Positions 1 to 5,965 of a stretch of DNA of 9,848 nt are shown here, one piece after another. Numbering within the stretch: the first letter of the stretch is position 1; every line of letters begins with the position of its first letter. The stretch lies in NCBI GenBank assembly GCA_029562045.1, contig JAKQWJ010000265.1, positions 1 through 9,848 on the forward strand, given 5' to 3'. The position numbers and the translations under genes are program-made. The stretch comes from Spirochaetota bacterium (lineage in GTDB: Bacteria; Spirochaetota; Spirochaetia; DTKZ01). The notes below the pieces were generated by a model. That model searched no databases. It was given only the letters and a program-made list of their open reading frames with translations, and was not told where the DNA came from.

Positions 1-127
1 GATCGGCGTGCTGCGCGAGGACGTTTCGGGTCTCGCTCAGGAAATGGGCGTTCCGATCGACGACTTCCGTCGCATCGTCCAAACCGTGTAGAAGGGCGAG
101 CGCGAAGCCCGTCAGGCGAAGAAGGAG
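1..127 (+). other. Foreign-looking 5' piece of rpoD with in-frame amber codon
   Basis: This is the same reading frame as the rpoD gene that follows (codons start at base 2), but it is interrupted by TAG at 89-91. The translation ends in FRRIVQTV, then the stop, then [20 protein letters not shown]. From memory of the family, alphaproteobacterial RpoD reads VQKGERE at this place, so the stop looks like a CAG-to-TAG change. The spirochaete residues I recall before [12 protein letters not shown] are different. Arginine codons up to base 148 are CGC or CGT only; from base 182 they are mostly CGG. The segment therefore seems not to belong to the same gene lineage as the rest. It may be an assembly chimera at a conserved stretch, a recombination junction, or low-quality contig-end sequence. 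Confidence 0.6.
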
Positions 128-835
128 ATGGTTGAAGCCAACCTGCGTCTCGTGATCTCAATCGCCAAGAAATACACCAACCGGGGCCTGCACTTTTTCG
201 ATCTGGTCCAGGAAGGGAACATCGGCCTCATCAAGGCGGTGGAGAAGTTCGAATACCGGAAGGGCTACAAGTTTTCGACCTATGCCACCTGGTGGATCCG
301 GCAGGCCATCACCCGCTCCATCTCCGACCAGGCCCGGACCATCCGGGTCCCGGTGCACATGATCGAGCAGATCAACAAGGTGGTCCGGGAGTCCCGGCAG
401 CTCATGCAGGTCCTGGGGCGGGAGCCCTCCGACGAGGAGGTGGCGGAGCGACTGGGCTGGACCGTGACGCGGGTCAAATCGGTCAAGAACGTGGCCCGGG
501 AACCCATTTCGCTGGAAACCCCCATCGGGGAGGAGGAAGACTCCCTTCTGGGGGATTTCATCGAGGACAAGGATGCGGAAAACCCCTCCACCCAGACCGC
601 CTTCACCCTGCTGCAGGAGCAGCTCCGGGATGTCCTGTCCACCCTCCCGCCCCGGGAGCAGGAGGTCCTCAAGATGCGCTTCGGTCTCGAGGACGGCTAC
701 TCCTTGACCTTGGAGGAGGTTGGCCTGTATTTTAACGTGACCCGCGAAAGGATCCGTCAGATTGAGGCGAAGGCGCTGCGACGCCTGCGGCATCCCAAGA
801 GGAGCCGCCGGCTGAAAGATTATCTAGATCATTAA
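128..835 (+). CDS. rpoD: RNA polymerase primary sigma factor RpoD (5'-partial)
   Basis: This is the housekeeping sigma-70 factor, which binds core RNA polymerase and recognises -10/-35 promoters. What is present is the C-terminal half. Region 2 comes first, with [12 protein letters not shown] and [10 protein letters not shown] (core binding) and [14 protein letters not shown] at about residues 52-65 (-10 recognition and melting). Region 3 follows (about residues 80-150). Region 4 ends the protein with [14 protein letters not shown] and the helix-turn-helix [18 protein letters not shown]. Region 1 is missing. The ATG at 128 is only the first in-frame ATG after the amber codon at 89-91 and falls inside conserved region 2, so it is not a believable native start. 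The middle and C terminus look spirochaetal. The zinc-ribbon gene begins 12 bases downstream, so the two are probably co-transcribed. Identity is nearly certain; the integrity of the 5' side is in doubt. Confidence 0.95.
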   Translation: MVEANLRLVISIAKKYTNRGLHFFDLVQEGNIGLIKAVEKFEYRKGYKFSTYATWWIRQAITRSISDQARTIRVPVHMIEQINKVVRESRQLMQVLGREPSDEEVAERLGWTVTRVKSVKNVAREPISLETPIGEEEDSLLGDFIEDKDAENPSTQTAFTLLQEQLRDVLSTLPPREQEVLKMRFGLEDGYSLTLEEVGLYFNVTRERIRQIEAKALRRLRHPKRSRRLKDYLDH

Positions 836-847
836 CGAGAGGGAAAC

Positions 848-1753
848 ATGATTCACGATGTATTCGAGAAACTTCGGGCTCTGCAAAGTATTCTCTCCAG
901 AAAATTCGAGATCGAGCACGAGATCCGGGACATCCCCAAAGGTCTCGCCACCAAAACCGAACTGGTCAACCGGCTGAAGAAATCCTATATCGAGAAGAAC
1001 GAGCAGCGGGAGCAGATCAAACAGCGGATCAAGGGGTTCCGGGAGAAAATGGCCGAGGCCGAGCAGAACCGGGAAAAGCTGGAAGGCCAGATGGACATGA
1101 TAAAAACCCAGCGGGAGTACGAGGCGCTGGACAAGGAGATCCGGGACGCCTCGGAGAAGGAGATGCAGTTCCGCCGGGATCTGCAGAAGGAAGAGAAGAT
1201 CCTGGAGGAGATGGCCCATCTCATGGAGCGGGAGGAGTCCCTGATCCAGGAGCAGGAGGCCGAACTGGCCGCGGAGCAGGAGAGGATCAGGAACGAAAGC
1301 GACGGCCTCATGGAGCGGCTCCGGGAACTGGAGAAGGAAGAAAAGGAAATCGTCCCGGGTCTGGACCCGGAGATGATATTCAAATTCGAACGCATCATCC
1401 GCAGCAAGGCGGGACTGGGCATCGTGCCGCTGAAGCGGGGCGTCTGTTCCGGCTGTCACATGATCCTGCCCATGCAGTTCGTCAACGATGTGCGGGACGG
1501 GGATTCCATCCTGTTCTGTCCCTACTGCAGCCGCATCCTCTTTCATCAGGAGGACGGGGAGGAGGTCTTCGCCGCCGATGCGGAGGAGGGGATCTTCGAT
1601 GTGGACGACCTGGACCTGGACGACGGGGAGGATGTGGAAGACGACGACTCCGCCGAGGACGAAGGGGAGGAGGCGGAGCACGATGATAACGGGGACGACG
1701 ACGAGGATGACGAGGAGGAGGACGACGAGGACGAGGACGAGGAGGAGATGTAA
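848..1753 (+). CDS. Coiled-coil C4-type zinc-ribbon protein with acidic tail
   Basis: A 301-residue member of the zinc-ribbon family formerly called DUF164 (zf-RING_7), which includes Helicobacter HP0958/FlgZ and Chlamydia CdsZ. Residues 1 to about 185 are almost entirely charged coiled coil, a helical hairpin. The zinc ribbon follows, with ligands C200-x2-C203 and C224-x2-C227 (VCSGCHM and FCPYCSR). After it, residues ~233-301 form a tail of Asp and Glu with very little else, well beyond where family members usually end. The start is supported by GAGAGGGAAAC just upstream and by the short 12-base gap to rpoD. Rnase P RNA begins about 12 bases after the stop, so rpoD, this gene and rnpB may share transcripts. 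Family members act as scaffolds or chaperones in flagellar or secretion biology and in one case bind mRNA. The role here is unknown. Confidence 0.88.
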   Translation: MIHDVFEKLRALQSILSRKFEIEHEIRDIPKGLATKTELVNRLKKSYIEKNEQREQIKQRIKGFREKMAEAEQNREKLEGQMDMIKTQREYEALDKEIRDASEKEMQFRRDLQKEEKILEEMAHLMEREESLIQEQEAELAAEQERIRNESDGLMERLRELEKEEKEIVPGLDPEMIFKFERIIRSKAGLGIVPLKRGVCSGCHMILPMQFVNDVRDGDSILFCPYCSRILFHQEDGEEVFAADAEEGIFDVDDLDLDDGEDVEDDDSAEDEGEEAEHDDNGDDDEDDEEEDDEDEDEEEM

Positions 1754-1763
1754 GGTGAAAGTT

Positions 1764-2146
1764 GCGGCAGGCCTGGCCGTCGCCCCTTTATAAAAAGGGG
1801 AGGAAAGTCCGGGCTCCGGAGAGCACGGTACCGGGTAACCCCCGGACACGCTCCGACAGGCAGCGTCGCCCTTTGCGGGGCCGCTGAACCGGCGGGGAGT
1901 GATAGACAGCGCCACAGAAAATATACCGCCCCCTTCGCCGCAAGGGGAGGGGGTAAGGGTGAAATGGTGGGGTAAGAGCCCACCGCCCCGCCGGCAACGG
2001 CGGGGGCACGGCAAACCTTACCGGGAGCAAAGTCAAGAAGCGGAGGGCTGCTCGCCCCTATCCGCGGGTAGACTGCAGGACGGCTTCGGAGACGGAGCCG
2101 CCAGATAGATGACGGCCCACGACAGAACCCGGCTTACAGGCCTGCC
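1764..2146 (+). ncRNA. rnpB: RNase P RNA, bacterial type A
   Basis: This is the catalytic RNA of ribonuclease P, which removes 5' leaders from tRNA and tmRNA precursors. All the usual landmarks are present: GAGGAAAGTCCGGGCT (1800-1815), the partner ACAGAACCCGGCTTA (2122-2136) that closes the P4 core, GTAAGAGCCCACCG, GGCACGGCAAACC and ATAGATGACGGCC. The ends pair perfectly as helix P1: GGCAGGCCT (1766-1774) with AGGCCTGCC (2138-2146). Seven T residues (2147-2153) follow the 3' strand of P1, which suits transcript termination there, although I see no separate strong hairpin. No promoter is visible upstream, because the preceding bases code for the acidic tail of the zinc-ribbon protein. Processing from an rpoD-operon transcript is possible. 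The length of about 383 nt is normal for the class. Confidence 0.97.
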
Positions 2147-3114
2147 TTTTTTTCTTCTCCCTCGAACCCCGGTCCGTCCGCCCCGGCTATGCCCGTCCCG
2201 GCGGGTACCGTCTCCGCCGCCCCGGTGATCCCCCGTCCGCCGGGTTCGGGCCTCTCCGGTTCGGCGATGCCCAGCCCCATCGGACCCCCCGCGGCCGCGG
2301 CGTAGTATTCCTTCTCCCGCAGGATGTCCCCGAAGCTGTTCCAGAGGTCGCCGGACAGCCAGTGCCGGGGGTTGTCGCGGCGGGACACCCCGGAGCCCAG
2401 GGCCAGCGGGCTGTTGATGGTCTTGCCCTTCCTGTCCCTGTTTTTCGCCGGCTCCAGAAGATTCATGACCTCCACCACCACCCCCCGCCGGTGATGGGCG
2501 TGGACATAGCGGATGGTGCCGTCGGGGTCCACCTCCAGCACCACCCCCGCGTGGGTCAGCGGGTCGTTGGTCCTGTCGCCGTCCCCGTCGGCGTCCCAGG
2601 TATTGTCCCAGAAGATGATGTCCCCCGGCCGGGGGTAGGCGTCGAAATGGATGGCCTCCCGGCGGCGCAGGCTCTCGTGGAGCCGCCCCACCCCGTTTCC
2701 CGGGAGGAAGGGGAAATCCTTCGTCACATCCAGGGAAAGGCGGTAGTAGATGGCCCCCACGGTCCCGATGCAGTCCAGGGTGAAAACCCGGCCGTTCACC
2801 CGCACCCGGTCCTCCGGAGGCCGCCCCAGCAGGGCCTCGGCGGAGGAGACGACCGCCCGCTCATCCGGACCCGGCGCCGCACCGCGGGCAGCGGGGCCGC
2901 GATATTCGGTTCCGGACCCGTCCCCCCGGACCGCGGGCCGCCCTCCCCGGTGCGGTCCGGCGCCGCTTCCCGCCTCGGGAAACCGGGCGGAAAACCGGGT
3001 GGCGCAGGAGGAGAAAAACACCGCCCCCAGGGCGAGGATAAGGGCCGCCGTCCCCCCGGGCTGCCGCTTCCCGGAGGCGCGTTTCGGAAAGGCCGCGAAG
3101 ACCATGCCACCCAT
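2134..3114 (-). CDS. Lipoprotein with NlpC/P60-like cysteine peptidase fold
   Basis: Probably an envelope lipoprotein with a papain-like amidase/peptidase domain of the NlpC/P60 or CHAP kind; the substrate is unknown. With the ATG at 3114 the protein has 326 residues. A basic stretch is followed by ALILALGAVFFSSC, a relaxed spirochaete-style lipobox with Cys at residue 37. A Pro/Gly/Arg-rich linker leads to the domain. The candidate nucleophile is C115 in LDCIG, followed by RPGDIIFW, an Asp-rich loop DADGDGDRTND and candidate H188 in LTHAGVVLEV. The Pro/Gly/Glu-rich tail looks disordered. ATG 3105 is an alternative start; the frame also allows ATG 3156 and TTG 3186, but those would add residues ahead of the signal peptide and lie in a hairpin. 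GGAG lies 12 bases before ATG 3114. The last five codons and the TAA lie in the antisense of rnpB helix P1 and conserved region V. Confidence 0.72.
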   Translation of the reverse strand: MGGMVFAAFPKRASGKRQPGGTAALILALGAVFFSSCATRFSARFPEAGSGAGPHRGGRPAVRGDGSGTEYRGPAARGAAPGPDERAVVSSAEALLGRPPEDRVRVNGRVFTLDCIGTVGAIYYRLSLDVTKDFPFLPGNGVGRLHESLRRREAIHFDAYPRPGDIIFWDNTWDADGDGDRTNDPLTHAGVVLEVDPDGTIRYVHAHHRRGVVVEVMNLLEPAKNRDRKGKTINSPLALGSGVSRRDNPRHWLSGDLWNSFGDILREKEYYAAAAGGPMGLGIAEPERPEPGGRGITGAAETVPAGTGIAGADGPGFEGEEKKAGL

Positions 3115-3142
3115 TGTTTCCCATTTCTCCGGGGATTTCAAG

Positions 3143-3178
3143 GCACGGGGGGGCATACCGGCTAGAAGGACCCCGTGC
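3143..3178 (-). promoter_or_regulatory. Inverted repeat in the leader of the lipoprotein gene
   Basis: GCACGGGG (3143-3150) and CCCCGTGC (3171-3178) are perfect 8-bp inverted arms around a 20-base loop, about 30 bases upstream of the chosen ATG at 3114. The pair is flanked by two copies of the 10-mer GATTTCAAGG (3134-3143 and 3179-3188). It could fold in the mRNA leader or be a protein-binding site. No clear -10/-35 pair is visible between 3115 and 3323. Confidence 0.35.
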
Positions 3179-3323
3179 GATTTCAAGGGGAGCCGGCAAC
3201 GGTAAAAATCTACCGGCGTCCAGCGGGAATCATTGTCTTCATCGCTGTTTTCAGTCAGTCCGACCGGGTTTTTTCCATTGGCCTCCTTGACATCGATCTT
3301 CCAGCCGTCATTACGGCAGGAAC

Positions 3324-3588
3324 TTAAAGCGGTTTTTCTCCCGATGTAACCGGTATAACTGAAAAGCCGTCCCCGTTTTCGGGCAGTAGCTCCGAGACGA
3401 TGCCCAGTCCCACGAGCTGACCAAGGGCCTTGCCGACCGTGGCGGGGGTGATTCCGGTTTTTTCCGTAAGGAGGCCGGCGGTGGCGATGGGTTTTTCCAT
3501 CAGGGCCCGAGACCCGCAGAGTGGAGGCCGCCGCCCGTCCCAGACCGCCGATTCTGTTTCGGTCACGTTCCGTCAGATTCAGAACCTG
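3324..3588 (-). pseudogene. Decayed C terminus of a second Fic-family gene
   Basis: This is a remnant of the last ~85 residues of a Fic protein, homologous to residues ~295-378 of the neighbouring intact fic but clearly diverged from it. It starts in one frame as QVLNLTERDRNRIGGLGRAAAST, matching QLLDLSSQDRDKISDLGRAAAST. A net 2-base loss at about 3512-3518 moves it to the frame reading RALMEKPIATAGLLTEKTGITPATV, matching RALMEHPIATSGSLVEKTGITPATV. A further 1-base loss at about 3375-3390 restores the first frame, ending RLFSYTGYIGR against RLFSYAGYIEI. An ATG-started 80-residue reading (3566-3324) covers only the middle and has nonsense at both ends, so it is not a real gene. The remnant begins within the last codons of the intact fic, which suggests deletion or recombination between two neighbouring fic genes. 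The restored frame stays open into the lipoprotein gene, without a start codon before 3186. Confidence 0.75.
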
Positions 3589-4745
3589 CCGGGCATGCCG
3601 CGACTCATGATCTCGATATAACCCGCGTAGCTGAACAGGCGGTTTCGTTTCTGGGAGGTCAGTTCCTTGACGATACCGAGCTGCTCCAGGTGGCCGAGGG
3701 CCTTGTTGACCGTGGCAGGGGTGATGCCGGTCTTCTCTACCAATGAGCCCGAGGTGGCGATGGGATGCTCCATCAGTGCCCGGTGGACCTGCAAGGTGGA
3801 TGCCGCCGCCCGTCCCAAATCGCTGATCTTGTCACGGTCCTGGCTCGACAGGTCGAGGAGCTGCTGCGCCGTTTCCACAGCCTGAGTGGCGGTGACCATC
3901 ACGGCCTCGGCAAAGAAGTCGAGCCAGACTTCCCAGTCGCCGGTCAATCGCACGTTGTTGAGCAACTCATAGTAATACTGGCGGTGCGTCTTGAAGTAGA
4001 GGCTGAGATAGAGCATCGGCTCCCGCAGCACCTTCTGCTCGCATAACAGCAACGTAATCAAAAGACGCCCGAGACGGCCATTACCGTCCAGAAACGGGTG
4101 GATGGTCTCGAACTGCACATGCGCCAGAGCCGCTTTGAGCAGAACCGGGGTCGGCTCCGGCTGGTCATGGAGGAAGAGCTCCAGCTTGCTCATGCACTCC
4201 AGCACCTCCTCAGCGGGCGGCGGAACGAAAGACGCGTTGCCTGGCCGGGTGCCGCCGATCCAGTTCTGGCTTCGCCGGAACTCCCCCGGGGTCTGATTGC
4301 TGCCCCGGCCCTTGGTCAGCAGCACGCCATGGATCTCGCGGAACAGCCGCAGCGACAGCGGCAGCCCTTCCTCCAACAGGCGCAGACCGTGGTCGAGGGC
4401 GGCGACATAGTTGCTGACTTCCCGCACGTCATCCAGTGGTACGCCGGGTTCCTGATCCAGCTCGAACAGCAGCAGGTCGGACAGCGACGACTGGGTGCCC
4501 TCGATCATGGACGAGAGCACCGCTTCCTTACGGACGTACATGTAGAGAAACAGCGAGGTGTCCGGCAGCAAGGTCGAAACACTGTCCAGCCTCCCGAGCG
4601 CCAGAAGCGCCTGATCGAACTTGCTGCGCAGCTCCGGCGTCCAGTCGATGGGCGGACGCGGCGGCAGCGGCGCGGGCACGAAGGCCTGGGCCTTCTCACC
4701 CCCCGTCGATATGGTCACATATCTGCCTTGGAGTTCCCGCTTCAT
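3579..4745 (-). CDS. Fic-domain protein (class II AMPylase) with C-terminal winged helix
   Basis: A 388-residue Fic/DOC protein. The family transfers AMP, or another nucleotide part, onto hydroxyl groups of target proteins. Residues ~30-110 form the N-terminal Fic helper domain with the inhibitory motif S78-S-M-I-E82-G, fitting the class II (S/T)xxxE(G/N) pattern that blocks productive ATP binding. The catalytic loop H216PFLDGNGRLGR227 matches HxFx(D/E)GNGRxxR in full, so the enzyme should be competent. Residues ~320-378 form a winged helix with EKTGITPATVNKALGHLEQLGIV. The Met start has GGCAGG-type sequence just upstream. The C-terminal GMPGRF looks like the scar of a fusion into the adjoining Fic remnant. 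No antitoxin gene is adjacent, as expected for a self-inhibited class. An AT-rich inverted repeat lies over the likely promoter, so the winged helix may regulate the gene itself (inference). The target is unknown. Confidence 0.92.
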   Translation of the reverse strand: MKRELQGRYVTISTGGEKAQAFVPAPLPPRPPIDWTPELRSKFDQALLALGRLDSVSTLLPDTSLFLYMYVRKEAVLSSMIEGTQSSLSDLLLFELDQEPGVPLDDVREVSNYVAALDHGLRLLEEGLPLSLRLFREIHGVLLTKGRGSNQTPGEFRRSQNWIGGTRPGNASFVPPPAEEVLECMSKLELFLHDQPEPTPVLLKAALAHVQFETIHPFLDGNGRLGRLLITLLLCEQKVLREPMLYLSLYFKTHRQYYYELLNNVRLTGDWEVWLDFFAEAVMVTATQAVETAQQLLDLSSQDRDKISDLGRAAASTLQVHRALMEHPIATSGSLVEKTGITPATVNKALGHLEQLGIVKELTSQKRNRLFSYAGYIEIMSRGMPGRF

Positions 4746-4777
4746 CCTGCCTGCCTCGAACTTGAAATAAGATTCGT

Positions 4778-4813
4778 CTTTATTTTATTCTCACCGCACA
4801 TCCTAAAATAAAG
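4778..4813 (-). promoter_or_regulatory. AT-rich inverted repeat over the fic promoter (putative operator)
   Basis: CTTTATTTTA (4778-4787) and TAAAATAAAG (4804-4813) are exact 10-bp inverted arms with a 16-base spacer, centred about 50 bases upstream of the fic ATG. On the - strand the promoter-proximal arm contains TAAAAT (4787-4782), a 5/6 match to the -10 box. I see no good -35 element at the correct distance. A looser third copy, AAATAAG, lies near 4765. Such an AT-rich dyad in GC-rich DNA fits an operator, perhaps for the winged helix of Fic itself. Confidence 0.45.
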
Positions 4814-5480
4814 CGTCGGGAAAGAAAAATCAAGCGGATTTCCCGATTAGCCGTTTCGATTTCACCGGACGAGCGTTCGACGCTGCAACGCAGCAGCTGA
4901 AGCGGAAAAAAATCACAACCACGGTTCCGATTTTTCGGTTGCCGGAAAGCCCCTGGTATCAAAGAGTTTCGGGCCGTTTACCGGAATGGGCATTCTCCTG
5001 AGTCGGGAAGTACCGTTTCAACCCCGCTTCCTTTCCGGGGCCACTTTCGGGCCTGCGTTTTCTCCATTATCCGTTCACTTTAAAAAAGCCGGGTTCCTTG
5101 CCTTGTGCAGCGATAAGCGGTGACCTGACCGGAGACCGCCTCAGAGAGCCGACCATCAGCGCCGGCTATTCTTCTTTAGGGATCAGGAAGCCGGAGTTGA
5201 CCGCGCTTCTTTCCATGGCCGAGGCGGGAGATTTCGAAAAAAGCATCCGGCTACGGCATCGAACGATGACCTGAGACAACTGTCCAAAATGACAATCAGC
5301 CGCAAACCCATATCAATCAAGGATGTAGCTTTCCGGACGAGCTTTGGACTTGGTCCGGAGAAAACAGAGAATCCCGGGGCCAAACAGAGAAAGAAAGGCT
5401 GGAAGATGGGGAGAATCGATGGTGCGGAGAGGTGCTTTGGAAAGATGTGAAACGGGCTCAAACCCTTTAGAAACAAGAGG
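4814..5480 (+). other. Stretch without an intact gene; possible relic of a two-component protein
   Basis: I find no convincing gene, tRNA or insertion-sequence end in this stretch. Open frames on the - strand (for example 5488-5183) are rich in Phe, Ser and Pro and show no recognisable motif. One + strand frame (5077-5274, 65 codons before a TGA) reads like decayed coding DNA. LPCAAISGDLTGDRLRE, then ISAGYSSLGIRKPEL, resembles the end of a response-regulator receiver domain (the I-S-G strand, AG, and K-P). AGDFEKSIRLRHRTMT resembles the start of a histidine-phosphotransfer helix (usual form GDFE-x-IRxLGHxMKG). There is no start, and the frame ends abruptly. This is recognition by eye only. 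Confidence 0.25.
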
Positions 5481-5511
5481 AAAAACAAAACTCGTCACTC
5501 CGAAGAATGAC
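5481..5511 (-). terminator. Rho-independent terminator of ssrA
   Basis: On the - strand GTCATTC-TTCG-GAGTGAC (5511-5494) forms a 7-bp stem with one G-U pair, closed by the very stable C(UUCG)G tetraloop. It is followed by GAG and a T-rich run TTTTGTTTTT (5490-5481). It lies 30 bases beyond the encoded CCA end of tmRNA, in the right orientation to end the ssrA transcript. Confidence 0.85.
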
Positions 5512-5540
5512 CCCAGAGAGACGGGTTTGTCTTTTCGAAA

Positions 5541-5893
5541 TGGTGGAGGTGGCGGGAATCGAACCCGCGTCCTGAAACGGATCCGCCAGGCATTCTACAG
5601 GTTTATTCGTCCCTTGGTTTGTCGGAAAAGGGCAGGGCGGAACGAAGGCCCGCTCTTTTCGTATTCCGGGAAGTGTCCCTTCCCCGGTCCGGACCCCGGA
5701 GTCGGCAAGTCCTGGTTTCTTTCAGGCGCACCGGCCCTCAGAACGGCGTGCCGGGAACCCGTGGCCGGGCTTACGCCGCGGCCAGTTGGTAATCTGCGTT
5801 ATCGGCAGTTATAGGTTTTGCCGCTTTTTAGGAGTTCGGCCCTCCACCTGCAACCAGACAAACCTTCGTCCCAGTCGAAACCGGTGCACCCCC
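5541..5893 (-). ncRNA. ssrA: Transfer-messenger RNA (tmRNA)
   Basis: tmRNA rescues ribosomes stalled on broken mRNA, acting first as alanyl-tRNA and then as a template for a degradation tag; it works with SmpB. The 5' end GGGGGTG (5893-5887) pairs over 7 bp with CACCTCC before A-CCA at the 3' end (CCA at 5543-5541), with a single G-U. Next to the acceptor is the typical CACCGGTTTCGACTGGG. The T arm GCGGGTTCGATTCCCGC lies at 5568-5552. The tag reading frame is at 5806-5771, and several pseudoknot-like GC-rich stems follow. The gene is one continuous piece of 353 nt, with CCA encoded. It has its own promoter (5933-5905) and a terminator, and smpB lies immediately upstream on the same strand. 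Confidence 0.97.
5771..5806 (-). other. tmRNA proteolysis-tag reading frame
   Basis: After TATAACT the resume codon GCC starts the reading ADNADYQLAAA followed by TAA (11 codons). Most tags end in ALAA or LAA; this one ends in LAAA preceded by YQ. The hydrophobic Leu-Ala-Ala end is the part read by ClpXP-type proteases. The context before the resume codon (CTATAACTGCC) matches my recollection of Treponema pallidum tmRNA, which supports this frame. Confidence 0.88.
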
Positions 5894-5904
5894 CTTCGTC
5901 TATA

Positions 5905-5933
5905 AAGATACAATTCCCCCGGGGGAAAATCAA
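5905..5933 (-). promoter_or_regulatory. Likely sigma-70 promoter of ssrA with palindromic spacer
   Basis: On the - strand TTGATT (5933-5928) and TATCTT (5910-5905) are 17 bases apart, each a 4/6 match to consensus. Initiation would fall a few bases before the mature tmRNA 5' end, leaving a short leader for RNase P. The spacer contains TTCCCCCGGGGGAA (5914-5927), a perfect 14-bp palindrome. Confidence 0.55.
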
Positions 5934-5965
5934 GGGGGCGGAGCCGTTGAGGAGCCAGGCTGTCC

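Noticed and set aside
824..2014. 396-residue - strand open frame
   Set aside because: Antisense to the zinc-ribbon gene and extending into RNase P RNA; the Leu/Val-rich run is only the complement of the acidic tail.
3324..3566. Intact 80-residue winged-helix gene (antitoxin-like partner for Fic)
   Set aside because: Tempting as a toxin-antitoxin pair, but both ends match Fic only after changing frame, so it is a decayed Fic C terminus. The intact Fic carries its own inhibitory motif.
4098..4811. 237-residue + strand open frame
   Set aside because: Antisense to fic, whose HPFLDGNGRLGR motif and family length are unmistakable.
4918..4946. Stem-like CCGATTTTTCGG near CAACC/GGTTG arms as a terminator
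   Set aside because: The stem is short, no T run follows on either strand, and no gene ends there.
5344..5814. 156-residue + strand open frame
   Set aside because: It runs antisense through the ssrA terminator, T arm and tag region; the tmRNA explains the sequence fully and the protein shows no domain.
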